NCBI GenBank assembly: GCA_016872385.1 | Contig: VGZV01000009.1 | Location: 1-63,451 of the forward strand | Length of the DNA stretch: 63,451 nucleotides | Reading direction: 5' to 3' | From: SAR202 cluster bacterium | GTDB lineage: Bacteria > Chloroflexota > Dehalococcoidia > Lucifugimonadales > UBA3495 | Part shown: piece after piece, positions 15,624 through 23,824 of the stretch | How the letters are laid out: each line of letters starts with the position of its first letter | Numbering within the stretch: position 1 is the first letter of the stretch | Notes under the pieces: model-generated | Database searches by the model: none | Told to the model about the DNA's origin: nothing | The model's input: only the letters and a program-made list of their open reading frames with translations | Made by a program: the position numbers and the translations under genes

Positions 15624-16568
15624 ATGTGTAGAAAGGCCGAGACATGCTTGGAGGACGGCGTGGTAGACGCAGAACTGGAGTTAGCCTACCGTACTTGCAG
15701 GGAAATCACGCGCAGGGAGGCCCGCAACTTTTACTATGCCTTCCTGACGCTGCCTGCTGCCCAGCGGCGGGCAATCTGCGTCGTTTATGCCTTCTGCCGC
15801 TTCTGTGATGATTCGGTTGATGCGGTGCGGTCTCCGGACGAAAAGTTGGCTGCCCTGGACACGCTGCGGGAATCTTTAGCGCTAGCCTATTCCGGCGGTG
15901 GCAAGGACCACTCTTCTGCACCATACCCTGCCAACGACAGCCGTCCGATCTTTCTCGCCCTGGCAGATGTGGCCCACCGGTACGGCATCCCCCAAGAATA
16001 CTTTGACGAGGTTATTGCCGGTGTCCAGGCGGACCTGGTGAAGGACCATTACCAGAGCTTTGAGGAGCTGCGGCGTTACTGTTACCAGGTGGCTTCTGTG
16101 GTGGGCCTTATCTGCATCCAGATTTTTGGGTACTCGGAACCTGAAGCTAGAGAGCGGGCAGTGGACCTGGGCCTGGCCATGCAATTAACCAACATCGCCA
16201 GGGACGTAGCGGAGGACTTGACCCTGGGCCGCGTTTACATCCCCCAGGATGAACTGTCGCGCTTTGGTTATTCTGAAGAAGAACTGAAAGCTGGTGTGGT
16301 GAATCCCGCCTTTATTAACCTGATGCAGTTCCAAGCTCAGCGGGCCAGGGACTACTTTTCCAGCGGGTTCCAGTTGCTGCACTACCTCCCGCCCAGTTCC
16401 AGGCCGTGCCCGGCGGTCATGGGCCAGCTCTATCGCCGCCTGCTGGACCACATTGAAGCCTCCGGTTACGACGTGCTGCACCGCCGGGTCAGCTTGAGCA
16501 CCGGGGAAAAGCTGCGGGTAATGGCCAGGACATGGTTGCGCGCCCGATTGCTGCCAAGCCCCAGGTAG
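15624..16568 (+). CDS. hpnD: presqualene diphosphate synthase HpnD
   Basis: 314 aa, squalene/phytoene synthase fold. It joins two farnesyl diphosphates to presqualene diphosphate, the substrate of HpnC. Motifs: EARNFYYAFLTLP, YAFCRFCDDSVDA (first Asp site), QLTNIARDVAEDLTLGRVYIP (second Asp site). ATG 15624 lacks a ribosome site; GTG 15660 is preceded by GGAGG at 5 bases and gives MVDAELELAYRTC, so it may be the true start. The 3' end overlaps hpnE by 37 bases. Confidence 0.93.
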   Translation: MCRKAETCLEDGVVDAELELAYRTCREITRREARNFYYAFLTLPAAQRRAICVVYAFCRFCDDSVDAVRSPDEKLAALDTLRESLALAYSGGGKDHSSAPYPANDSRPIFLALADVAHRYGIPQEYFDEVIAGVQADLVKDHYQSFEELRRYCYQVASVVGLICIQIFGYSEPEARERAVDLGLAMQLTNIARDVAEDLTLGRVYIPQDELSRFGYSEEELKAGVVNPAFINLMQFQAQRARDYFSSGFQLLHYLPPSSRPCPAVMGQLYRRLLDHIEASGYDVLHRRVSLSTGEKLRVMARTWLRARLLPSPR

Positions 16569-17914
16569 TGGTAATTGGCGGCGGTCTGGCTGGCATCGCC
16601 GCCGCTGCCAGTCTGTTGGAACAGGGCTTTCCTGTGACGCTGGTAGAGGCGCGCCATTTCCTGGGAGGCCGGGTCTTTTCCTTTCCGGATGCGGCGACTG
16701 GACAAGAGGTGGACAACGGCCAGCACATCTTCCTGGGCTGCTGTACCCACTACATAGAATTTCTGAAGAGGCTGGGCGTTTTTCAGCGTTTCTACCTGCA
16801 ACCCAGGCTCAGAGTGCCGGTCCATTCCATGAATGGCCAGCGTTCCCTGCTGGCGGCGGCCCGGCTCCCAGCGCCTTTCCATCTGCTCCCCGCTTTGTTG
16901 GCCTACCCCCACATGTCGTGTCTAGACAAATGGCGGGTAGTGTCCACCCTGCTGCGGGCCAGGAATCTGGACCGGCATCAGCCAGAGTTGGAGGACATAA
17001 GCTTTTATCAGTGGCTGAAGGAGCAGGGGCACTCTGAGCGGGCCATCCGGACCTGGTGGGACTTCCTGATTACTCCGACCCTTAATGATGATTCCAGCCA
17101 GGTCAGCGCCAGCATGGGCCTGATGATTTTTCAAGAGGGAGTGCTGGCTGGCCGTCACCATGCCGACCTGGGCTATGCGCTGGAAGGGTTGAGCCAGGTA
17201 GCAGATGCCTGCGCCCGGAAATACTTGGAAAGCCTGGGTGGCCGGCTGCGGCTGAGCCGCCGGACTTTGCGCTTCCTGGCCGAGCATGGCCGGATTTCTG
17301 GTGTGGAGCTGGCCGGAGGGGAGAAGATTTCCGGGGATATTTACATAAGCGCAGTGCCGCCTGATATGCTTTTGAAGCTGCTGCCCCAGGACATGCGGGC
17401 CTTGCCCTTTTTCCAGCGCGTTCAAGGACTGGAGTTCTCGCCCATCGTCAACGTTCATCTCTGGTATGACCGGCCTGTGATGGACGAAGTGGTATGCGCC
17501 TTTGTGGACGGCCCACTGCAATGGGTGTTCAACAAAAGCCGGATTATGTCCCACCTTGCCCCTGCAGAAGATGAGCAATCCCAGACCGGGCAATATCTCT
17601 GCATTTCCCTCAGCGCCGCATGGCAGCACGTTGACCAACCCCAGGAGACGCTAGTGCAGCAGTTCGTGGCCGCCATATCCCAAGCCTTCCCCAGAGCCAG
17701 GGATGCCCAGGTACGGCGGGCGCTGGTGGTCAAACAGCGGCAGGCCACCTTCCGGCCCAGGCCTGGCGCCGGGGCCTTGCGTCCGGCGTGCCGCACCCCG
17801 GTGGACAACCTGTTCCTAGCCGGAGAATGGACCGATACTGGCTGGCCCTCCACTATGGAGAGCGCGGTGCGCAGCGGGTACAATGTGGCTCAGGCGGTGG
17901 CGGATGGTATGTAA
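16532..17914 (+). CDS. hpnE: hydroxysqualene dehydroxylase HpnE
   Basis: 460 aa FAD-dependent amine-oxidase-fold enzyme. It reduces hydroxysqualene to squalene, completing the HpnCDE route. The dinucleotide motif VVIGGGLAGIAAAASLLEQG is followed by EARHFLGGRVFSF, then the family's DNGQHIFLGCC, and the C-terminal FAD contact NLFLAGEWTDTGWPSTMESA. It overlaps the end of hpnD and is the last clear hopanoid gene. Confidence 0.93.
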   Translation: MVARPIAAKPQVVVIGGGLAGIAAAASLLEQGFPVTLVEARHFLGGRVFSFPDAATGQEVDNGQHIFLGCCTHYIEFLKRLGVFQRFYLQPRLRVPVHSMNGQRSLLAAARLPAPFHLLPALLAYPHMSCLDKWRVVSTLLRARNLDRHQPELEDISFYQWLKEQGHSERAIRTWWDFLITPTLNDDSSQVSASMGLMIFQEGVLAGRHHADLGYALEGLSQVADACARKYLESLGGRLRLSRRTLRFLAEHGRISGVELAGGEKISGDIYISAVPPDMLLKLLPQDMRALPFFQRVQGLEFSPIVNVHLWYDRPVMDEVVCAFVDGPLQWVFNKSRIMSHLAPAEDEQSQTGQYLCISLSAAWQHVDQPQETLVQQFVAAISQAFPRARDAQVRRALVVKQRQATFRPRPGAGALRPACRTPVDNLFLAGEWTDTGWPSTMESAVRSGYNVAQAVADGM

Positions 17915-18006
17915 AGTCACTCGGGTTGAATTTCTTGAGACGTAGGGAAAAGCTTGGCCCGCAAAGATAAGCCGGGGCCAGCTCTGGGTGACAAGCAGGC
18001 AGTAAC

Positions 18007-18711
18007 ATGACACAGCAAAACCGGCGGCGGCGCGCCGCAACAACTACAAAAACCGACCCTTGGCAGGAACAACGGCAGGCCTTGTGGGAAGTCTGCCAGC
18101 AAATGTACCAGCGGGGACTGGTGGGAGCCTTTAGCGGCAATGCCAGCCTGCGCCTGCCTGCCAGCGAAGGTCAGTTGCTGGTCACGCCCACCCACAACTC
18201 CTACTATGGCCTCAAGCCCGAGGAACTGGTGGTGGTGGACCTGGCGGGCCAGCCCTTATCGGCAGGCCGGAAGCCCTCGTCAGAAACGCCCTTGCACCTG
18301 GAAATTTACCGCCAGCGGCCCGACGTGATGGCGGTGGTGCATACTCATTCGCGCTATGCTTCGGCGGCTGCGGTGGCTGGCCGGGAAATCCCGCCCATCA
18401 TTGATGAAATGGTCTCCAGCATCGGCGGCGCAGTCCGCCTGGCGGAGTACACCATGCCGGGCACTGCTGACCTGGGCCGGGCCGCCTGCCGCGCCCTGGG
18501 CAGCCACCAGGCTGCTTTGCTGCGCAACCACGGCGTAGTGGGCGTGGGGGCTGGCATCTGGGAAGCTCTGGAGGTGTGTGATCTGGTGGAGCGGGTGGCT
18601 CAGATATTTGTGCTGGCCCAGGTCTTTGGCTCAGGTTCAGCCACTCCCCTTGCTCCGGATATAATAGAGCGGCAATTGGCGCTGCTTCGTCAGCGGCGAA
18701 GCGCAGGGTAA
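18007..18711 (+). CDS. class II aldolase/adducin family protein
   Basis: 234 aa, similar to L-fuculose-phosphate aldolases. Zn ligands are visible in VVHTHSRYAS (two His) and LLRNHGVVGVG (third His), and the catalytic Glu in SSETPLHLEIY. LVGAFSGNASLRLP and ITPTHNSYYGL-like VTPTHNSYYGLKPEEL bind phosphate. A substrate cannot be named. It is followed one base later by an SDR gene (AAGATG), and the two probably form a sugar-metabolising pair just after the hopanoid genes. Confidence 0.85.
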   Translation: MTQQNRRRRAATTTKTDPWQEQRQALWEVCQQMYQRGLVGAFSGNASLRLPASEGQLLVTPTHNSYYGLKPEELVVVDLAGQPLSAGRKPSSETPLHLEIYRQRPDVMAVVHTHSRYASAAAVAGREIPPIIDEMVSSIGGAVRLAEYTMPGTADLGRAACRALGSHQAALLRNHGVVGVGAGIWEALEVCDLVERVAQIFVLAQVFGSGSATPLAPDIIERQLALLRQRRSAG

Positions 18712-18712
18712 G

Positions 18713-19672
18713 ATGGCCGAACCCTCTAAAGTTGTTGCGGTTACTGGCGCATCCGGTTACATTGGCGCCCGCTTGCTCAAACACCTGGGCGAGGAAAAGG
18801 AGCTTGAGCGCCTGGTGGCAGTGGACATTCATCCCTTGCCGCTGCCGGTGCATGACGTAACGGTTTATACCAGGGACGTGACCAGCCCCATTGACGACGC
18901 CCTGGGCCACCACCAGGTCACCACCCTGGTGCACTTGGCGTTCACCAGCCGCCAGGGCCGCAGCCGCAAAGAGGTCCGGGACATCCGCCAGGCCAACCTG
19001 AAGGCCCTGCACTCAGTGCTGAATTCCTGTGTGCGGGTCAAGGTCAACCACGTGCTCTATCTTAGCTCCCACACCGTTTACGGGGCGCACCCGGACAACC
19101 CCGTGCCGTTGACGGAAGACTCCCCGCTGCGCCCGCTTCAGAATTTCCCCTACGGCTACGACAAGTACTTGTGCGACCAGGTGCTCCAGACCTTTGCCGA
19201 GCAGCACCCCAACGTCCGCGTGACCATTCTGCGGCCTTGCGTGGTGCTGGGGCCCTCTGCCGACAATGACTACACCCGCGGGCTTCTCCAGCCCTGGCTT
19301 TTAGCGGTCAAGGGACATAACCCGTCTTTCCAGTTCTTGCATGAGGATGACCTGGTGCGGGCCATGTCTGTCATCATCCGCTTGGGGCTGCCCGGCGTGT
19401 TCAATGTAGCCGGAGTGGGTGAGGTCTCCTATCGGGAGATGACCGAGATTATCAAGAGCAAGCTGGTGGACCTGCCATCGGCGCTGGCAGCTCCCGCCGC
19501 CCGCATTGTCCGGGGGTTGGGTATGCGGCGTGACTCCATTGCCTCTTGGCCGGACTTGGTCCGCTATCCCATGGTCATAAACAGCGATAAGCTGGAGCAA
19601 GCCACCGGATACCGGCCCTGGTACTCTTCCAAAGAGGCCCTGACTGCCTTTGCCACTGCCAAAGGGACTTGA
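18713..19672 (+). CDS. NAD-dependent epimerase/dehydratase (extended SDR)
   Basis: 319 aa. Rossmann motif VTGASGYIGARLLKHL near the N-terminus, LVHLAFTSRQGR, the Ser in YLSSHTVYGA, and Tyr-Lys in PYGYDKYLCDQVLQ. The second half has GVFNVAGVGEVSYREM typical of sugar nucleotide-type SDRs. It begins 1 base after the aldolase stop. The substrate is unknown. A terminator-like hairpin follows. Confidence 0.85.
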   Translation: MAEPSKVVAVTGASGYIGARLLKHLGEEKELERLVAVDIHPLPLPVHDVTVYTRDVTSPIDDALGHHQVTTLVHLAFTSRQGRSRKEVRDIRQANLKALHSVLNSCVRVKVNHVLYLSSHTVYGAHPDNPVPLTEDSPLRPLQNFPYGYDKYLCDQVLQTFAEQHPNVRVTILRPCVVLGPSADNDYTRGLLQPWLLAVKGHNPSFQFLHEDDLVRAMSVIIRLGLPGVFNVAGVGEVSYREMTEIIKSKLVDLPSALAAPAARIVRGLGMRRDSIASWPDLVRYPMVINSDKLEQATGYRPWYSSKEALTAFATAKGT

Positions 19673-19700
19673 GCAACTCCCATCCACGGCGGGACAAAAT

Positions 19701-19732
19701 GCGCCCCACCGGAGACTATGCCGGTGGGGCGC
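19701..19732. terminator. bidirectional hairpin between convergent genes
   Basis: GCGCCCCACCGG (19701-19712), 8-base loop, CCGGTGGGGCGC (19721-19732): a perfect 12-bp stem between the SDR stop (plus) and the aldo/keto reductase stop (minus). No T tract follows, so it may depend on Rho or simply protect 3' ends. Confidence 0.6.
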
Positions 19733-19779
19733 GGACAAATCGCTTGGTTGGTGCGCCAAAAACTGGTGCGCGGTCTATG

Positions 19780-20799
19780 TTACCCCTGGTGCGCAGGCTC
19801 CTTCAGGTAAAAGTCGTTGGACCAAAGGTCGTCCATGCGCTTTTGCTCCGCCTTGGTCAGGGGCGGGGTGTCCACGGCGGCCGTGTAGTCTTCCAGTTCC
19901 TGCAAGTTGGTGAAGTTGGGCAGGACAGATACGATGGCGGGCTGAGTGAGGCAGAACTGGATGGCTGCCTGGCTCATGGTGCGCCCGGTTTCTTCGCCCG
20001 TGAGGAACTTGACCTGCTCCACCTTTTTCAATGCCTCCTCCAGCCATACAGCCCGGCGGTGGGCGCGGTGGTCGCCTTCCTGGAAAGTGGGCGGCTTGAT
20101 ATAGCGGCCCGTCAGCACTTCTGAGGCGTGGGGCACCCGGGAGAGCAGCCCAACCTTTTCCTTCTGGGCCACCGGGAAAAAGTCCTTGGCAGGTTCCTGT
20201 TCCAGGATGCTGTAGATTATTTGCAGGCTGTGCACGTGCCGCTCCTGCATGGCAGCCATGCCCTCTTCCTTCCAGCCAATGTCAGGCCCCAGGGCCACGC
20301 CATAATAGCGGATCTTGCCCTCCGCCTTCAGGTCCTCCAGAGTCCCAAACAGGTCGTCCCGCTCCAGCGTGTCTATGCGGGGATTGTGCACCTGGTACAG
20401 GTCAATGTAGTCGGAGCGCAGGCGGCGCAGGCTCTGCTCGCAGGCGTAGCGGACAAAGTCCGGGTCAAATTTCTGGGGCCGCTCCTGGTGGCCAACCCGC
20501 GGCGTGAGCTTGTCGTAGAAGTCATAGCCAAATTTGGTGGCAATGACCAGTTCATGTCGGCGGTGGCCCAGCACTTTCGCCAGGATCTCCTCGCCGTAGC
20601 CTTCGCCGTAAGTGTCGGCGGTGTCAAAAAAATTGATGCCTGCCTCCACCGCTTGGAGCAGAAGGTTGGCGCGGTCCTCTTCAGATATTTTCCCCCACCA
20701 GGAGGTGGCCACGGTCCAAACGCCGAAGCCAATTTCAGAAAGTTCCAGATCAGTGCGCGGCATGGGGCGGTATTTCATGTTGATAAGGCCCTCGTTCAT
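19780..20799 (-). CDS. aldo/keto reductase
   Basis: 339 aa TIM-barrel NADPH oxidoreductase. The catalytic tetrad is visible: Asp and Tyr in FFDTADTYGEGYGEE, Lys in VIATKFGYD, His in DLYQVHNPR. LSRVPHASEVLTGRY and SQAAIQFCLTQPAIVSVLP are typical C-terminal cofactor regions. ATG 20799 has AGG close by; ATG 20778 (MKYRPMPRTDLEL) matches family starts better. The physiological substrate is unknown. Confidence 0.88.
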   Translation of the reverse strand: MNEGLINMKYRPMPRTDLELSEIGFGVWTVATSWWGKISEEDRANLLLQAVEAGINFFDTADTYGEGYGEEILAKVLGHRRHELVIATKFGYDFYDKLTPRVGHQERPQKFDPDFVRYACEQSLRRLRSDYIDLYQVHNPRIDTLERDDLFGTLEDLKAEGKIRYYGVALGPDIGWKEEGMAAMQERHVHSLQIIYSILEQEPAKDFFPVAQKEKVGLLSRVPHASEVLTGRYIKPPTFQEGDHRAHRRAVWLEEALKKVEQVKFLTGEETGRTMSQAAIQFCLTQPAIVSVLPNFTNLQELEDYTAAVDTPPLTKAEQKRMDDLWSNDFYLKEPAHQG

Positions 20800-20852
20800 C
20801 CTAGTAGTTTGGTCTAATACCGGGTGCTAGTCCCAGGAGCCAGCGGAAGCTG

Positions 20853-21443
20853 TTACCGTGCTCCCACTGCCAGGCCCAGGCTTCCCTTAACCTCATCCAC
20901 CCGGCGCTGAAATGCCGCCTCGCCCAGCACCGGCGTTACCTTGCCCAGGGGCACGTTGGTAACGATATCTACCCAGGAGCGGCAGCCGGTGTACTCTGGC
21001 AGGTGAGGCACAGTTACTGGTTTTTCCATGCGGAACACCCGCAGCAACATTACCGAAAGGGGCAGCATGGGCTTCCAGTAAAGGCGGGACTGCGCATAAG
21101 CATTGGTCCAGATGAAATGGGGCGACAGACTGTCTACCTGGTCTTGCTGGGAGATTTCAAGCACCTCAAAAATCTTGGCCCAGTAAGAGAACGTGATGGT
21201 GTCCTTAGGCGCAGGCTGGGTCAAGATTCGGGCCAACTCAGGTTGGTGCGACGGCTTCAGCAAGTCGGACTTCTGGTGTTCATAGGTGGGATAAAGCAGG
21301 AACTGGGGGTAAAGCACCCGGAAGTTCTTGCCTTCTTCATGGATCCCGCCTTTGCGCATAAGGAGTATCTGGTCTCCCTTGGCCAGGGCATCCACAGTCA
21401 CAGCCCATTCTTTAAGCGCGGTCTGGCAGCGTTCCAGCGACAT
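20853..21443 (-). CDS. DUF1802 family protein
   Basis: 196 aa from ATG 21443, preceded by AAGGGG. It opens MSLERCQTALKEWAVTVDAL and contains ILLMRKGGIHEEGKNFRV and FLLYPTYEHQ, marks of DUF1802. The open frame continues upstream to 21794, but that part is translated from MITE C2 and the 3' end of the LysR gene, so it is not real. The function of the family is unknown. Confidence 0.82.
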   Translation of the reverse strand: MSLERCQTALKEWAVTVDALAKGDQILLMRKGGIHEEGKNFRVLYPQFLLYPTYEHQKSDLLKPSHQPELARILTQPAPKDTITFSYWAKIFEVLEISQQDQVDSLSPHFIWTNAYAQSRLYWKPMLPLSVMLLRVFRMEKPVTVPHLPEYTGCRSWVDIVTNVPLGKVTPVLGEAAFQRRVDEVKGSLGLAVGAR

Positions 21444-21543
21444 AACATCCCCTTTATTTATACAGGCCGTAACATGCGCCTGTCCTTTAGGTCTTATGGT
21501 AGCACCTGGTGGGTTTTGGCTCAATGTCACTTGCTCCCCAGCC

Positions 21544-21668
21544 AGAGTTGATTCATTCTCGATGAAGGTAGGGGCAGACCTATGTGTCTGCCCCCGTGTC
21601 AGAGATACTATTGAGGGCGCACACGCAGGCGCGCCCCTACGGCTATGGCGGGAATGAATCAGCCCTGA
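21544..21668. mobile_element. MITE family C, copy 2, at the LysR 3' end
   Basis: Inverted ends with GATTCATTCTCG and (minus strand) GATTCATTCCCG. An identical 10-bp CTCCCCAGCC lies at both sides (21534-21543 and 21669-21678). The interior has GTAGGGGCAGACC hairpins, unlike the other C copies. The right end provides the LysR stop codon. Removal would give a LysR tail of RLGSK and then TGA, so the gene tolerated insertion. Confidence 0.85.
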
Positions 21669-22585
21669 CTCCCCAGCCTCTGGGATTCCAGGAAACGCAG
21701 GAAGGCCCGTTGGGCTGGGGATAGGTAGCGGTCCCTGGAATATACCAGGGTTAATGGACGGCGGCAGTCCCAACCCTGCACGTTCAGCACGCAAAGCACG
21801 CCCGCTTTTAGCTCCGATGTGATGCCCAGCCGGGAAATAACCCCCACGCCGCCGCCGCCCACCGCCGCCTGTTTCACGGCGTGGTTGCTGCCCAGCACCA
21901 GCACCATTTCCGGCTGGAGTCCCAGGGCGGCAAAGTGGCGTTCGGCGGTCTGTCGTGTGGCAGAGCCGGCCTCGCGCACAATGAGTCCTGCCGCCACGGC
22001 CTGCGCCGGTGTGATGACGGCTTGTTTGGCAAGGGGGTGTTCCGGCGACGCCACCAGCACAATTTCGTCATCCACATAGTCCACCATTTCCAGGTCTTCG
22101 GCGTGGGCCTGGGGCCGTTCTCCCACCATGCCCAGGTCCACCTCTCCGGCCAGGATGCGCTGGACGATGGTCCGGGTATTGGCGATGGACAGTTCCACCC
22201 GGATGCCGGGGTAAATCTGCCGGAACTGCCCCACCGCCAGGGGCAACACGAACTCCCCTGGAGTAGTGCTGGCGCCCAGGGTAAGCCGGCCGCTCTTGAG
22301 GCCTTCCAGTTCTTGCACGCTGTCCACCAATCTTTGGGACAGGGCAAAGATTTGCTGGGAGTAAGACAGCACAGACTCTCCAGCTTCGGTCAGGCGAAGG
22401 CCCCTGGTGCGGCGGTGGAACAGGGTGGCCCGCAAGAATTTCTCCAGTTCCTGAACTTGGATGGACACCGCGGGCTGGCTAATGCCCAGGACTTCCGCCG
22501 CCTTGGAGAAACTGCCATGATTGGCTACGGTGTAAAAAATGTGAAGCTGGTGAAAGTTGACCGGGCTATTAACAATATCGGCCAT
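21659..22585 (-). CDS. LysR-type transcriptional regulator
   Basis: 308 aa. The N-terminal winged helix is seen in HQLHIFYTVANHGSFSKAAE and GISQPAVSIQVQELEKFL; a co-inducer-binding domain follows (GRLTLGASTTPGEFVLP, VDLGMVGERP, VKQAAVGGGGVGVISRLG). The effector and target genes are unknown. It lies 20 bases after tatD and may be co-transcribed with it. Its final residue and stop are encoded by MITE C2. Confidence 0.9.
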   Translation of the reverse strand: MADIVNSPVNFHQLHIFYTVANHGSFSKAAEVLGISQPAVSIQVQELEKFLRATLFHRRTRGLRLTEAGESVLSYSQQIFALSQRLVDSVQELEGLKSGRLTLGASTTPGEFVLPLAVGQFRQIYPGIRVELSIANTRTIVQRILAGEVDLGMVGERPQAHAEDLEMVDYVDDEIVLVASPEHPLAKQAVITPAQAVAAGLIVREAGSATRQTAERHFAALGLQPEMVLVLGSNHAVKQAAVGGGGVGVISRLGITSELKAGVLCVLNVQGWDCRRPLTLVYSRDRYLSPAQRAFLRFLESQRLGSQG

Positions 22586-22605
22586 CAGCAGTCACGGATT
22601 TCCGT

Positions 22606-23451
22606 TCAGCCCGTATTTGGTCTGGCGGGGGAGTGGTCTGCCTGCGCAGCGCCAAAGGCTGGCAGCCTCAGTAGCCCGGCCAGGTTGGCGGTGGTCACCT
22701 GCGCCACCTCCTCTACCGAGACCCCCTTGATTTCCGCCAGTTTCTCCGCAACGGTCAGCACGTGGCGGGGCTCCGTCCAGTTGTGGCGGTACTTCTTGAA
22801 GGGCTGGGGCGCAGCGTCGGTTTCCAGGACAATGTGTTCCAGGGGTATGGCCTTGGCGGCTGTCTGCAGCTCGGGCAGCCGCAGCAAAGGACGGGCCAGA
22901 GAAATGAAGAAGCCGCAGTCAATGGCCTGGCGGGCAGTGGCTTCGTCCCCTTGAAAGTAGTGCATCGCACCGCCCACCTCGCCGGCGTTTTCCTCCCGCA
23001 GGGTGCGGAATACGTCTGCATGGGACTCCCGGGAGTGGAAGATAATGGGCAGCTTTAGCGACCGGGCCAGGCGGATCTGCGCCCGGAACACCTGGTCCTG
23101 GACGGCGTGATCCGGGGAGCTGGGCAAATAGTCCAGGCCAATCTCGCTGATGCAGACTACTCGCGGGCTGCTGTGGGCCATTGCCTCCAGATCGGTGTAG
23201 ATAGCTTCGTCAATGCGCTGGCGGGCTTCCATGGGGTGAATGCCCACTCCTGCATAGAGCAAGTTCTGCTCCTGAGCCAGCTTGAGGCAGGCGCGGGTGG
23301 AATCAACAGTGGTGCCCGCACAGACAATGAAACCCACCCCTGCTTCCCTGGCGCGGGTCAGCACTCCCGGCATCTCTTCCGGGGCGTACTGGTCCAGGTG
23401 AGTGTGGGCGTCGCCCAGGAGAAGTGCTTTCGGAAATTGGGTGGCTGTCAT
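22606..23451 (-). CDS. TatD family metal-dependent hydrolase
   Basis: 281 aa from ATG 23451 (AAAGG upstream). Metal-binding motifs: LGDAHTHLDQY (HxH), EIGLDYLPSS (Glu), PIIFHSRESHADV (His), AMHYFQGD (His) and LETDAAP (Asp). TatD proteins are 3'-5' exonucleases acting on DNA/RNA in known cases. The open frame extends upstream into MITE C3 and those codons are excluded. Confidence 0.9.
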   Translation of the reverse strand: MTATQFPKALLLGDAHTHLDQYAPEEMPGVLTRAREAGVGFIVCAGTTVDSTRACLKLAQEQNLLYAGVGIHPMEARQRIDEAIYTDLEAMAHSSPRVVCISEIGLDYLPSSPDHAVQDQVFRAQIRLARSLKLPIIFHSRESHADVFRTLREENAGEVGGAMHYFQGDEATARQAIDCGFFISLARPLLRLPELQTAAKAIPLEHIVLETDAAPQPFKKYRHNWTEPRHVLTVAEKLAEIKGVSVEEVAQVTTANLAGLLRLPAFGAAQADHSPARPNTG

Positions 23452-23506
23452 AGAACCTTTATACTCTTGGGGCGATACGGGCGTCAATTGGGAGGAGTAA
23501 CGACGC

Positions 23507-23663
23507 AGGGTCACTTCATTCTCCAATAGATGCTGGTCGAGTAGTCCCGGCACCGTCGGGACATATCGAGACCATGTTACTGTTGATTTCGAAACGTCCC
23601 GATAAAATCGGGACTACTCAATCAACAATGTAGTCCTCCCAGGCCCGAGAATGAAACAGCCCT
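23507..23663. mobile_element. MITE family C, copy 3
   Basis: Ends AGGGTCACTTCATTCTCC and (minus strand) AGGGCTGTTTCATTCTCG, 157 bp. The interior matches copy C1 in the opposite orientation (GTAGTCCCGA blocks). Flanks GTAACGACG and GTAACGGCG (8 of 9) look like a decayed target duplication. It lies between tatD and the sufB promoter; the rest of this 370-base gap shows only that promoter. Confidence 0.75.
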
Positions 23664-23713
23664 GGGTAACGGCGTTAACCACTTCTCCGTCGTCCGAGCC
23701 GCCCCCATCCCAA

Positions 23714-23742
23714 TTGACACCCCCTGTCCTGGATGGTAGCAT
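23714..23742 (+). promoter_or_regulatory. sigma70-type promoter of the suf operon
   Basis: TTGACA (23714-23719), 17-base spacer, TAGCAT (23737-23742), the same combination as upstream of the hopanoid cluster. It is 82 bases before sufB. No IscR-type box was recognised. Confidence 0.6.
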
Positions 23743-23824
23743 AATTGTTGACCTGCGGACTAGACAATATATCTGCCGGTCTGCCCAGAACAAGCGCCGG
23801 CTGGGGTTTCTTTAGGAGAGGGTA

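Noticed and set aside
20853..21794. A 313-aa minus-strand frame starting at 21794
   Set aside because: Its first 117 codons are read from MITE C2 and from the end of the LysR gene in another frame; the family sequence and ribosome site begin at ATG 21443.
22606..23553. A longer TatD frame starting at 23553
   Set aside because: The first 34 codons run into a family C element; the conserved start is ATG 23451.
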